64,000 nucleotides of DNA from Pseudoalteromonas piscicida. Its GTDB lineage: Bacteria > Pseudomonadota > Gammaproteobacteria > Enterobacterales > Alteromonadaceae. The position numbers and the translations under genes are program-made. A model generated the notes under the pieces. It was given only the letters and a program-made list of their open reading frames with translations. It did no database searches and was not told where the DNA came from. The stretch is from assembly GCF_000238315.3 (NCBI RefSeq), contig NZ_CP011924.1:331501-395500 (forward strand), given 5' to 3'. Below, piece after piece: positions 11,693 to 23,300 of the stretch; the first letter of the stretch is position 1, and every line of letters starts with the position of its first letter.

Positions 11693-12745
11693 TTACAGTG
11701 AGTTTAGTATTAACTGTGAAAAACTTTGTGAGTTAGACTCGCTAACATAACGGTAAGTCTTTTTCCAAAACCAGCTACCCGTTGTTTCTTCATAGGTGTT
11801 GTAGCTAATCGTTTTATAACCCGCGTTAAACTGAGTACGGGCCGCTGTTACTTTGCCTTGGTATCCAGCATCTGGCAGGTTACCGTGGCTATATTCCGCG
11901 CTCATTAGTAGTGGGTAGTGGTATGGCATAAAGCTAGTCACTGCATCATCTTGAGAGGCTAACTGACCGTTGATAGCAACGTTTGTACTACAACTACCAA
12001 AGTCGCCTTTTGTCGATGCACCACAAGAAGAGTGTGTTGATACAACACCATCATCATTACCTGGTAAGAAACCTGAAGTGAGGCCGTAGTAGTCGCTGGC
12101 ATCAGCGACGAAACGTAGGCGAGGTGCGTTGTCACTAGGGTACTGAGCAACTTGTCGCGCGTTATTCACTTTTAAATCCCACATGATACCAAATTCTTCA
12201 GGCATGCTGCCAAGCCATGCCTCAACCGCTTGGCGAGTTAGTTCACCTACTACGCCACCAGAAGTCGCAGCGTTGATAGCAGTGTCTGCGAGTTCGCTTC
12301 CGCCACCCGCACCTGCAAGGTCAAAAGTAGCAACGATATTAAGTGGTTGAAGGCCCGCATTTTCAAGCCAAGTTGCTTGGTTATCTAAGATATAGCGCGC
12401 AACCAAATCACCCGTTGAGTGGGTAACAAAGACACAGCCTGGATTACAAGTGCCATTTTCTGCAAATGCTTTTAGCTTTGGCCAAATATAATCTGTTGCG
12501 ATTTTGCCTTGTAGGCGTTCATAAGAAGGCCAATCAATACGTTCATCAGCGTGGTTTATCCAAAAAGATGACCAGTATTCTTCACCCTCAAGCTCGACGT
12601 TGGTACTGTTAGGGCGGTTAAGTTGGTCCGCTTGAAAGCCATGAATTAGAATTGTTTTATATTCAGCGGCCTGCGCGGGAGTTGCAAGTGCAGCGCCTGT
12701 TAATAACGCTGAAAGTGCAGCAGTGTATACAAAGTTAGTTTTCAT
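11693..12745 (-). CDS. secreted alpha/beta-hydrolase, lipase/esterase-like
   Basis: 350 aa. The signal peptide MKTNFVYTAALSALLTGAALATPAQA is cleaved near residue 26. The oxyanion-hole strand LIHGF lies at residues 33–37. The nucleophile elbow is VTHSTGD, with Ser110 in a T-H-S-T-G variant of GxSxG. Candidate acid and base are in GNDDGVV and in YHYPLLMSAEYSHG. Several Cys pairs (C100/C104 and a later pair) suggest periplasmic or secreted disulfides. It probably hydrolyses lipid esters outside the cell. The next gene downstream encodes a membrane-anchored protein that may assist it. The exact substrate is unknown. Confidence 0.82.
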   Translation of the reverse strand: MKTNFVYTAALSALLTGAALATPAQAAEYKTILIHGFQADQLNRPNSTNVELEGEEYWSSFWINHADERIDWPSYERLQGKIATDYIWPKLKAFAENGTCNPGCVFVTHSTGDLVARYILDNQATWLENAGLQPLNIVATFDLAGAGGGSELADTAINAATSGGVVGELTRQAVEAWLGSMPEEFGIMWDLKVNNARQVAQYPSDNAPRLRFVADASDYYGLTSGFLPGNDDGVVSTHSSCGASTKGDFGSCSTNVAINGQLASQDDAVTSFMPYHYPLLMSAEYSHGNLPDAGYQGKVTAARTQFNAGYKTISYNTYEETTGSWFWKKTYRYVSESNSQSFSQLILNSL

Positions 12746-12895
12746 TGTCTAAGTCCTTTAAAGCGCCAAGTGCCACATCTATGGTCGGCCTACAACAAAA
12801 TTCCCCACTTTGTTTAATCGTCAGCTCGGGAAACTATAGGCATCACACAACTACTTTCACTACTACTGAAACGCATCTTTGTTAGTATATTATGT

Positions 12896-12919
12896 GGCGT
12901 GAGAAACTATTCCCACGCC
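12896..12919 (-). terminator. hairpin at the end of the alt operon (after altN)
   Basis: Read on the minus strand, GGCGTGGGAA and TTCTCACGCC pair over 10 bp with one G·U and a 4-nt loop. It begins 18 bp after the altN stop. The following acataatata is A/T-rich but not a clean T run. It is the probable end of the alt transcript. Confidence 0.55.
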
Positions 12920-12936
12920 GGTCTAAAAAGCTAAAA

Positions 12937-14175
12937 TCACGCCATTTCAGGGTTGTTATGGAGTTCAGATAGCAGGTTCAGGGTTTTCTCGCTGCGGTTT
13001 ACAAATGGGTTAGTCTCATCCCATACATAGCCCGCAAGCACAGAAGTGATTTGGCTCTTAATTTTTTCAGGCTTGTTGTCTGAGAAAAATAGGCGGCGCA
13101 AACGTCCGTCGTACCAGCCTTCAATGTAGGTGCGCATGACAGCAATACCTTTAAGCATATGCGCCTCATAATCTTGCTGCCAATCTGCTTCCTCGCCATT
13201 TAACTGAGCGACTATGAGATCAGCGGCGCGCGCGCCTGATTCAATCGCAAACATAACGCCAGCTGAAAATACGGGGTCAATGAATTCACTGGCGTTACCG
13301 GTTAACACAAAGTTTTTGCCGAACAGTTGTTTAATACCTTTTGAGTAGCCTTTGATCTCCTTTGGCTCCATACACAGCGCCAATCCGTCCAACATTGCTG
13401 ATGCATGTTGATCGCGAGCAAGGTAGGTTAAAAAGCGCGTTTTAGCATCGCCCTCTGCACTTTCTAAATACTCAGGGTTACCAACAAAACCGACTGAAAC
13501 ATGACCGTCAGAGAAAGGTATTAGCCAAACCCATACATCTTCTTCGTGAACCAGAATCGTTACTTTATTGTTTTCAGCCCCAGTCTCTATGCCATCAGCA
13601 GGTTTAAATTGCGCAAACAAAGTTGCGCGAGTTGGCGCTGATGAAGGTTCATTTAAATCAAGCAGGTTTGCGAGTACTCGGCCATAGCCGCTTGAATCAA
13701 CAACGAATTTGGCTTGAATTTCCTGCACATCACCGGCCTCATTGACGACCTTAATGATAGGCTCTTCTAGATCCATGTTGGCATCGACTACGGAAGTGCC
13801 AAATTCGATAGGGGCACCCATTTTTTGCACTTCTTCAGCCAGTACATTGTCAAAGTCATCTCTTGGAACTTGCCATGTCCATGTCCAGCCATCGGTGTAA
13901 TTTTTAGAGAAATCGAAAAACTCTTGGAAGTCATCTTGTTTAAAATTAGCACCGATTTTCTTTTGGTAATTGCGTGCGACTAACGCATCCATAAATCCAG
14001 CATCTTCCAAATGCTGCATACTTTGTGGTAGAAGACTTTCACCGATGACATAGCGCGGAAAGTGGCTACGTTCAACGATCTTCACGGTTAATCCTGCTTG
14101 AATTAGCTTTGCAGCGGTCATTGTCCCAGCAGGTCCAGCGCCGATAATAAGTACATCTACATTTTCCTTAGCCAT
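12937..14175 (-). CDS. altN: FAD-dependent halogenase (alterochromide brominase)
   Basis: 412 aa. The FAD-binding GAGPAG lies at residues 12–17. The flavin-halogenase signature WxWxIP is present as WVWLIP at 215–220. ERSHFPRYVIGESLLP and FIDPVFSAGVMFAIESG are also typical of phenol/pyrrole-type flavin halogenases. It needs reduced FAD from a separate reductase, which is not in the cluster. In alterochromide producers the halogenase brominates the phenol ring of the aryl polyene; that is family knowledge, not visible here. It is the last gene of the cluster, about 130 bp after altM and separated by a strong hairpin, so it may be expressed at a different level. Confidence 0.9.
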   Translation of the reverse strand: MAKENVDVLIIGAGPAGTMTAAKLIQAGLTVKIVERSHFPRYVIGESLLPQSMQHLEDAGFMDALVARNYQKKIGANFKQDDFQEFFDFSKNYTDGWTWTWQVPRDDFDNVLAEEVQKMGAPIEFGTSVVDANMDLEEPIIKVVNEAGDVQEIQAKFVVDSSGYGRVLANLLDLNEPSSAPTRATLFAQFKPADGIETGAENNKVTILVHEEDVWVWLIPFSDGHVSVGFVGNPEYLESAEGDAKTRFLTYLARDQHASAMLDGLALCMEPKEIKGYSKGIKQLFGKNFVLTGNASEFIDPVFSAGVMFAIESGARAADLIVAQLNGEEADWQQDYEAHMLKGIAVMRTYIEGWYDGRLRRLFFSDNKPEKIKSQITSVLAGYVWDETNPFVNRSEKTLNLLSELHNNPEMA

Positions 14176-14226
14176 TTTGTAATTCCTTAATCATATATTG
14201 TGAGAAAATGTGGCAATTAATTAATC

Positions 14227-14267
14227 CTAGAGTGAAGAGGGGAGCTCCCTTTAATGCCTCACTCTAG
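14227..14267 (-). terminator. double hairpin between altM and altN (attenuator or processing site)
   Basis: An outer inverted repeat (ctagagtga / tcactctag, 9 bp) encloses a perfect 10-nt palindrome (gggagctccc). It lies in the 127-bp gap between altM and altN. Only a weak T run follows on the minus strand, so read-through is likely. It may reduce halogenase expression relative to the NRPS genes. Confidence 0.5.
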
Positions 14268-14302
14268 AAATCTAATTTAACATTATATTAACGAATAAAA
14301 TG

Positions 14303-17300
14303 TTAAAGAGTGTTCATAATTTCTGACATTTTTATTAAGTCGTCCGGTGTTTTTACCCAACTGTTATGCGACCCTTTCATGGTGAACACTTGAATCTGGC
14401 TGGGTTGCATTGCTTCTTCGATAAGATTTTGATTCTTATCAAGGTATCGGTTGATTATATGACTGGAAAGTTGCAACTCTAGGCTATCCGACTGAGCCAC
14501 TTCAACCGCACAACCAGCACTAAATAGCGTCACCTTTGCGGTGCTAGAAAATGCCGGATCATTTTGGTAGTGATAATTAATTCTATCGGGCTCAAGATGA
14601 CTGAACTCTGGGTGTAGAGCAAAAACTTCATCATGCATCGTGGCATAGTCAAAACAAGGGTCGACGAACACCAAGTGCTCGACTGTGTCCCCCTCATTTT
14701 GCAGCAGTTTGGCAACCTCAAGTGCCAGCGTTGCGCCAAAACTCCAACCAAAAATCCGATAAGGACCACTAGGCTTTAGCTTTTTAAGATGAATAGCATA
14801 CTGCAACGCCAATGTTTGGAACTGATAATAGTCATAGGCGAGCGAGCCCTTTGGTTTTTCCTGTGCGGCATAGATGTTATTGAAGCAATAACAAGGCGCG
14901 GAAATCTTGGGAGCAATGGATTGCAAGTAACTCTCAGCACCACCGCCACCCGGAGGGAAGAAAAACCATTCAATAGGAGCATCGGCTTCATTCACCAATA
15001 CGCCGATCTCAATATCACTTAGGGTTTTTATGCCTTGGGGATTTGCGGCTGTAATCGAATGTGAAACGACGGCTCGAAGGGCAGCATCGAACTGCTCTAT
15101 GAATGCGGTGGTTTGCGTCTCATCTAACTGACTTGCAATGCTCACTTGCAGTTTCATTTGACGCACTTCGGCATTTACGATGAGTGCCATTTCATCCTGA
15201 TTATCCTTGCTGCTGGCATCGCCTGAGTGTGCATTTAGCATTCGTATGCCCTGATCTTGTGCATCATTGTTGCTATCAAGTTGTCCCAAGTAATTAAAGC
15301 TAACTTTAGGTAACTGATTGAAGGAAAGTTCCCCACGTCTGACCAATTCGCTGAAGCCTAGCCCTTTATCTGGAATGGCACGAAGCGTTTCTTTGCTTTG
15401 AATAATCAGCGTCGATAAATCCGTGTCATTTTTCAGGGCAACCGGAAACATACTAGTAAACCAGCCTAGTGTTCTTGAGGTATCAATATGGTCACTCAGA
15501 TGTTCTCGGCCGTGGCCTTCTAACGTGAGATGGCAATAGTTTGTAGCAAAGGTATTGCACCAAGCCCGAGTAAACGCACTCATTAAGAGATCATTGATTT
15601 CTGTGTTAAACCCAGCAGGAGCAAGGCGTAGCAATTGCTCAGTAAGCTGAGTATCAAATTGATGCGTAAGACGCTGTTGTGATTTACCGTAAGGTACGTT
15701 TTGTTGTGTGCTTAGCACATTTTGCCAATACGGTATTTGTTGTTCAAAAGGATGCAGGGCCACAACGTCTGACCATTGGCGATAACTGCTGGTTTTGTCG
15801 CTTAAGGTGTCGCCTTGCAGCAAGCGACTTAAGTCTTCGACCAAAATACGCCACGAAACACCATCAATAACAAGGTGATGAACGATAAGTACAAGCCTAG
15901 TTAGCGGTGTATCATCGCTGAGTAAAACCGGTTGCCACAAAGCACCTGAACCGAGTTCAAAACGGGCGTGTATTTTACTCAACGCCAGAGCGGTTTGCTG
16001 CTCATCAAGCCCCGAAGTGTCCAAATGGATAAGCTTTGGTGTTGGACAAGCAGCAACGCTTTGATATTGGGATTGCCAAGTCTCGGTTTTGCTAAACTGA
16101 GCGCGCAACATGTCATGTTGTTGATGCAGCTGCGCAAGTGCACGCTCCAAAGTATCCAGCGCGGTATTGTGCGGAAGTGCGAGCATGACCGACTGATTAA
16201 AATGCGCTTTATGACGGTAATGGGAGTTGAGGAACCATTGCTGGATAGGTAATAACTTGATTTCTCCGCTGAGCTCACCTTGTTCAGCCTCGATTTCTAC
16301 CTGTTCATTATTTGCCAAAAATGCACAAAGCGCTTCTAGGGTTGGATAAGTAAATATGTCTTTGGTCGATAGCGAATAGCCAGCACGTTTGAGAGCCGAC
16401 ATAAGCTGAATGCTCATAATTGAATCACCACCAATATGGAAGAAGTTATCTTCCAAGCCAATCTGCTTAATTCCCAATACAGCACACCAGATTTTAGCGA
16501 TATGCTTTTGCTGTTCTGTGTTTGGAGCATGGTGAGTTTCAGTTTGGCTAAAATCGGGCTGCGGTAGTGCTCGGGCATCAATCTTGCCATTAACCGTAAC
16601 CGGTAGGGCGTCTAATGTGACGTATGCACTTGGCAGCATATAACTCGGTAGCATGTGAGAGAGTGTTTGCTTGAGCTTCGCCTCATCTAGTGACTCAGTA
16701 TTTGCCATGACCAAATAGGCCACGATACGTTTAACCCCATCTTGTTCATTCACGTTTACAAACGCAGTATGAATTTGCGCTTGTTGCTTAATCGCAGTTT
16801 CAATCTCGCCAAGTTCGATGCGGTAACCACGAATTTTCACCTGAAAATCATTACGACCAACATACTCTAATAAGCCATCTTCACGCCATTTAACCAAATC
16901 TCCCGTTTTATACATTTTGTTCCAACCGCTTGCGAGGTATCTATCCGATGCGAACGGATTAACTAAGAATGCTTGTTCGGTTAAATCTGAACGGTGTAAA
17001 TAGCGTCTTGCCATACCCGCGCCGCCAATATAAAGCTCTCCTGCCACGCCCGGTGGAAGTATTTTGCCAGCAGGTGACAACACGTAAGCAGATTTATTGG
17101 CAATAGCGCGGCCAATAGGGGCTCCGTGATTTACAGAGTTGAGTAAGCAGCAAGTCGCATAAACGGTGGTCTCTGTTGGGCCATAGGCGTGGTAAAGCAT
17201 CAGCTCTGGCGCTTGATGCTTTACTCGCTCAACCATAGCTAAGTCGACCGCCTCTCCACCAAAATTAATCTGTTTAAGTCCGGCGTGTAAGAAGAAGTCT

Positions 17301-20300
17301 TCGCTAGCTAAACGATTAAATAGCGCAGTGGTTACAAAGCACGTATCAATCTGCTGTGCTTGGCAGTACTCAATCAGTCGTTCTGGATCAAGTTGAGTCT
17401 GTTTATCTATCAGGTGTAGCGCTGCGCCGTTACTGAGTGTGACAAAGCAGTCAAAAATAAACGCGTCGAAGCTAATACTCGATAAGCTAAGTACCTTGTT
17501 CAGTTGTGTGGGGTCGATAAAATGGTCGTCCGTGGCATAGTTTAATAGTGCCTCATGGTTGATTTCTACGCCTTTGGGGTTGCCTGTGGTGCCAGAGGTA
17601 TAGATAATATAAGCCAAATCAGACGGGCTCACCGATACCGCTTGGTCTAAGTTTGTTTCCTCCATTGGTGCATCGCTGAGTACACATGTCAGTGAGGCAA
17701 GTGTTGTACTCTCAACTCTATCCATTAATCCCGATTGGGTGACCACGATTTTCGCACCACAGTCCTTGGCAATATATTCAATCCTTGAGTCAGGAAATTC
17801 CGGTGATACAGGAACATAACCACCGCCTGCTTTAAGAATAGCGAGGATCGCAACGATAGAATCCAACTGTTTTTCATGCAGCAATAAGACTGGGAAATCA
17901 CCTTGATACTCGTTGCCGTAAATCTCAGCCTTAATCACCAATAATTGTTGGGCAAGCAGGCAAGCCTGGCGGTTGAGTGCTTGATAGCTTAGTACTTCAT
18001 CTTGCCAGACCACAGCGGTTGCATCCGGGAATACGGCGACTTTTTCACTAAATAAGTCGTTGAAGTTCTCGAAGCCACATGACTGGCGCTCGGTTTCATT
18101 CCACTCGTTGAGAATACGGGTCTTTTCCACTGTATTGGCAATTTCAATGTGTTGATGCGGTAAGTGAGTATTGTCAGCGACTTGCTTGAGGATAAGTAGC
18201 AGTTGAGATTGCAGTTGTACGGCACGTGCTGGCGAAAGCAAACTGGCGTCGTACATCAGCTCAAGTTGCAGCTCTCCTTGCTCCTTTGCTATCAATGCAA
18301 GTGGGTATTCAACTTGCTCTGGTGCTGCGTCAAACTGCCAGCGAGCTTGTTGTGCCTCTGCTTGTTCATTTTCAAGGCTTGGGTAGTTTTCGAAAACGAC
18401 TAGGCTTTGGAATAGCCGATTACCGCCTTGTTGCAGTGACGCAAGTGACACATTCGCATGGCTATTTAAGTCCAAAATGGCAGTTTGGATCTTCTCGAGT
18501 TGTTGCGCGATGGTGGCATCTGTAGGCCAATCAAGATAAAGCGGTAGCGTATTGATGTAAGCTCCAACACTTTGCTCTATGCCGTCAATTGGTAAGTCAC
18601 GACCTGCGATAGTTGTACCTACTAAAGTAAATTCGTCGCGAGTATAGATCTGGATAAGCTTATGCCAGGCAAATTGTACCGCAGCATTGAGCGTGACAGA
18701 ATGTTGCTGACACGCTTGCTGCAACTTACTTAATGTCTCGCTTGGTAGAGCAAAAAGCAGCGCCTGCGGGTCATGATTATGACGGAGCGTTTCTAAATCT
18801 GTTGAGTGACTAAACAGGGTGTTAAGATCGTTTGCTTGTGATAAATCAGCGACATGATATTGCCAAAATGCTTTGGTGGCGGCCTGATTATCTCTTAAGT
18901 AAGCATGGGCATCTAAATAGGCGTTGTCCACCTGTAAAGCAGGTTCTCGACCTTGTAGTAATTGCGTATAGTTTTGGTGAACGGTCTGCATAACTAACGG
19001 GCCACTCCAGCCATCACAAATGCTGTGATGCTCTGTTTTTATTAGGTGATAATGCGCTTCATCGCGTTTTACCAAATGCAGTGTAAATAACCCCGGTCTT
19101 GCAAAATTAAATGGCTGATTTAGCACTTGGTTTGCAAGCTTTTCTATGTGTGCTTGTTGTTCTGCTTTTGAGTATTGACTGATATCAATCACGCTAAAGT
19201 TATCTTCATCAACACAGGTGTGATCCACGATAAGTTGCAGCATGGTTTCTTCAACATCAAAAGCACAGCGCAGCGCTGGATATTGCAGCGAGGTTAGTTG
19301 CCACGCACGACAGTAAAGCGCAGTGTCAATTTTATCGAAATACTGCATCTGTGACTGCACGCGATAGGCGGTATCTTCTGGACTATTAAGCTGGTGGAAG
19401 ATAAAACCTTGCTGCAAGTTTGTTGCGGGATAAACCGCGGCTAGGTCGTAACGTGTGCGCAGTGCATCTAAGTGGGCGAAGCTGACGCCTGTCAGGTTAT
19501 AGTCGCTCGGCGTTTGTTTGGCGCCAAGCGCTTTGGTATACAATGCTGTGTCGAGCACGGCTTGTAGACTGGCAGTGAACTGACTTTGGAATAGGGCAAA
19601 TTCGGTTTCAGACAACGCCGTGGTGCAATTTAAGACAAGCTGACCATGAATAATTGCCGCGTTGATATCAAGAACGTAATGACCGTTATTTTCGCTTGCG
19701 ACTGGTTGACCTGTAATGGCTTCAGTTAAGTAGAAGTCACCACTGGGTTGCTGCGTTTTTGTGCCACCGATTTGGCCTAAATAGTTGAATGCAACGGTTG
19801 GTAAAGTCCCCGCCACTTGTTTGGAAAAATAGAATTGACCAAAACCAACGCCATTGTCTGGCAATTTACGCAGCTGCTCTTTTGCATTTACAATAGCGCT
19901 TTCGAGACTAGAACCCGCATGGAGTGCTAGTGGATATAATGACGTAAACCAGCCTACGGTGCGTGAATGATCTATATCTTCGGCGATGTGTTCACGACCG
20001 TGCCCTTCAAGCGCAATAACCTGATCATTACTACCAGTGATATGAGCAAGAGTTAGGGACAGTGCGGCGACGACAAGGTCTCGAGGCTCTGTGTGGTAGC
20101 CTTGATTAGCGTCAAACAGCAGCGTTTGTGTAAATGCAGAGTCAAGTTTAATCACTTGGTTTGTCGGTGTGTTCTTCGCTGTTAAGTGTGTTTGACAAGT
20201 ATCAAGTACTTCTTGCCAATAGTTAATTTGTTCGGCTTGAACATGTGCATATTGGGCTAAGGTCTCAACCCATTGACGATAGCTTGAGGTTTTTTGCGCT

Positions 20301-23300
20301 AATTTTTTGCCTTGATAAAGGCTATTTAAGTCCTCAATTAGGATCCGCCAAGAGACAAAGTCAATGATCAGGTGGTGGAAGGCCAGTACCAATACATCTT
20401 GGCTTTGGCGTTTGACACGAATTGGCTGCCATAAAGGGCCTGAATTTAACGCAAACTGTGACTGCAAGCGGGTTAATTGCTTGGCAAGCTCGTCGTCACT
20501 GAGTGTGTCTGCATCAAGTCTAACTAAAGGTGCCATGGTGCTATTTTGTTGGTACTGCTGGGTAATATGCGCCGTCTTTTGATTGAACACAAGGCGTAGC
20601 ACATCGTGTTGCTCAGCAAGCTCGGACAATAGCGCAACTAATCGCTCATCACTGATTGTACTTGGCATCACAGTAGCGAAAGTTTGGGCAAAGTGTGCGG
20701 GGTTAGCAAACTGATTTGCGAAGAACCACTGCTGGATAGGCAGTAGATCAAACTCGCCTTCAAGCTGGCCTTGTTCGGTTTTTATCGTAACCTTCTTGTC
20801 GCCATTCGCACTGATAAGCTTTGCCAGCCGCGCGGGAGTTGGAGCGGCAAATATCTCTTTAACTTGTACCGTTAACCCAGCTTCTCTTAAGCGTGAAACC
20901 AGCTGAATACTGACAATTGAATCGCCGCCAATTTGGAAGAAATTATCTTCAATACCCACTTGCTCAAGGCCAAGTACCTGTTGCCAAATCTCACAAAGTT
21001 GGGTCTCTAAGTCATTACGCGGTGCCACATAGAGGTTGTCAGCTTGAAGCTCCGGTGTGGGGAGTGCTTTGCGGTCAAGCTTACCGTTACCTGTGAGTGG
21101 AATATGCTCGATTAGGGTAAAGTGGCTGGGCACCATGTATTCAGGTAAAGCAGCACTTAGGGCGAGCTTTAATTCGGTAATTTCAAGGTCAGGCTCTGCA
21201 ACAAGGTAAGCGGCCAGCGCTTTGCCTTGCGGTGCAGGTACATCAATCACTACCGCGTTTTGTACGCCTTGCTGGTCGACAATAGCAGCGGCAATCTCGC
21301 CTAATTCGACGCGATAACCACGAATTTTCACCTGCTCATCGTTACGACCGAGATACACCAAGTCGCCGTTGTCTAGGAAACGGGCAAGGTCACCGGTTTT
21401 GTACAGCTTGCTATGGGCGGGGTCGTGACTAAACGGGTTATCAATAAAACGCTCGGCATTGAGCTCAGGGCGGTTTAAGTAACCACGGGCAACCCCAAGG
21501 CCTGAAATGTACAACTCACCTGGTGCGCCAATGGGCATAGTCTGAAGCGACTCAGATAATACATGAAGATTGACGTTAGGATAGGCTTTACCTATGCCTT
21601 GATGAAGGCGAGGGTAAGCCTGTGCTAGCATCGCGCCGACGGTGGCTTCCGTGGGGCCATATTCATCGAAAATAGCATTAACATGGCCGCTTAACGCATC
21701 AATAGCCTGCTCAGTCAGCGCTTCACCACCGAGCATTAGGGCATCAACTTGTGCATCGCTACCAGGTAAGAGTGCCATGGCAAGACTCGGTGTGGTTTTC
21801 ACAAATCCAACATTCGCGGCACTTAGGTGAGCTCTAAAAGCGGCAGCATCAAGAATATCGCCTTCATAGACACATACCGTTTGTCCAGCAAGGAGCGGGC
21901 ATAAGGTGGTGGTCACCGACAGGTCAAAACAGTAGTTAGAAGAAAAGTCGATGTTACGATACTTGTCACCTAACTGGCGGGTTATAGCGTGAAGGTAGTA
22001 AAGCACATTGTGCTGAGTGAGCATCACGCCTTTTGGTTGCCCGGTTGTTCCTGAGGTGTAGATGATATAGGCCAAATTAGCCAACGCTGTTGGGCGCACT
22101 AAGTTCTCGTGCTCCACCGCCAGCGCACGGGTACTCACACTGAGCGCCTTCACGCCGAACGCATTCACGCCGAGCGCCTTCACGCCGAGCGCTGTGGCTT
22201 TTCCAAGCACAGGCTTAAGTGACGGCAAGTGGCTCTCCTGCGTTAGCACTAAGTCGGTGTTGGTGTCGGTTAAAATAAATTCAACCCGAGCTTCGGGATA
22301 ATCTGGTGAAACAGGCACATAGGCACCACCGGCTTTGAGCACGGCCAAAATAGCAATAAGCATCTCGCTACCGCGAGAAAAGTAGAGGGCGATAGGGGTA
22401 TCGGCAGGCAATAGGCCTGCTTGGGCTTTGGGGTGCTGAGCAATAATTTGCTTCGCAAGGGCATTGGCCTTACCGTTCATTTCGGCATAAGACAGCGCTT
22501 CACCGCTGCTGGTTAACAAGGCTGTAAGCTCTGGGGTGTTAGCGGCGTGCTGCTCTACTAAGCTTGCCAAATCTTTGTCGGTGGCAAATGACTCGGCGTT
22601 GTTGTGCCAAGCACGTATTGTGTCAGTCTCAGTTCTATTTTGTAGGGCTACTTTTGCTAGTGGTTGTGCGGTTCTGGCGATCACTTGATCGATAATATTG
22701 ATAAAGCGCTCAGCAAGAGTTGCGATCCAGTCACTTGGAAATAGTGCGGTGGCGTAGTTAATATCACCAAATACTTCTTCGTCACCATTTTGTAGCAGCA
22801 AACTAATGTCGAACTTAGCCACTTTATGAAGCGCTTTTACTTGTGACTCATCCACTGGCGTAAACAGCTGTTGGCTGCTGTCATCACTATTATTTTTAAA
22901 TTGCTCAAGCGCAAACATCATTTGAAATAGCGGATGGCGAGACGGATCTCGTTGTAATTTTAGGGCGTCGACCAATTTATCAAATGGCAGATCTTGGTGC
23001 GCCTTTGCCGCTTTTAAGGTTTGGTGCACTTGTTGGATTAAGGTATTAAAGTCGAGTGCGTTATCAATATGAACTGGCAGGGCTAAGCTATTGACCAAAA
23101 AGCCAATAAGATTTTGTGTCTGGCTTAGGTGACGGTTGTCAGATGGCGTACCTATGACTAAATCTGACTGACCGCTGGTTGCTTGTAATGTCAATGCCCA
23201 GCTGCTGAGCAGTACTACATAAAGACTGGTTTGTTGCGTTTTGGCTATGGCCTTTAGGGCTTCGCTTCGTTCCTGACCCAAATGAATACGGTGATCGGCA

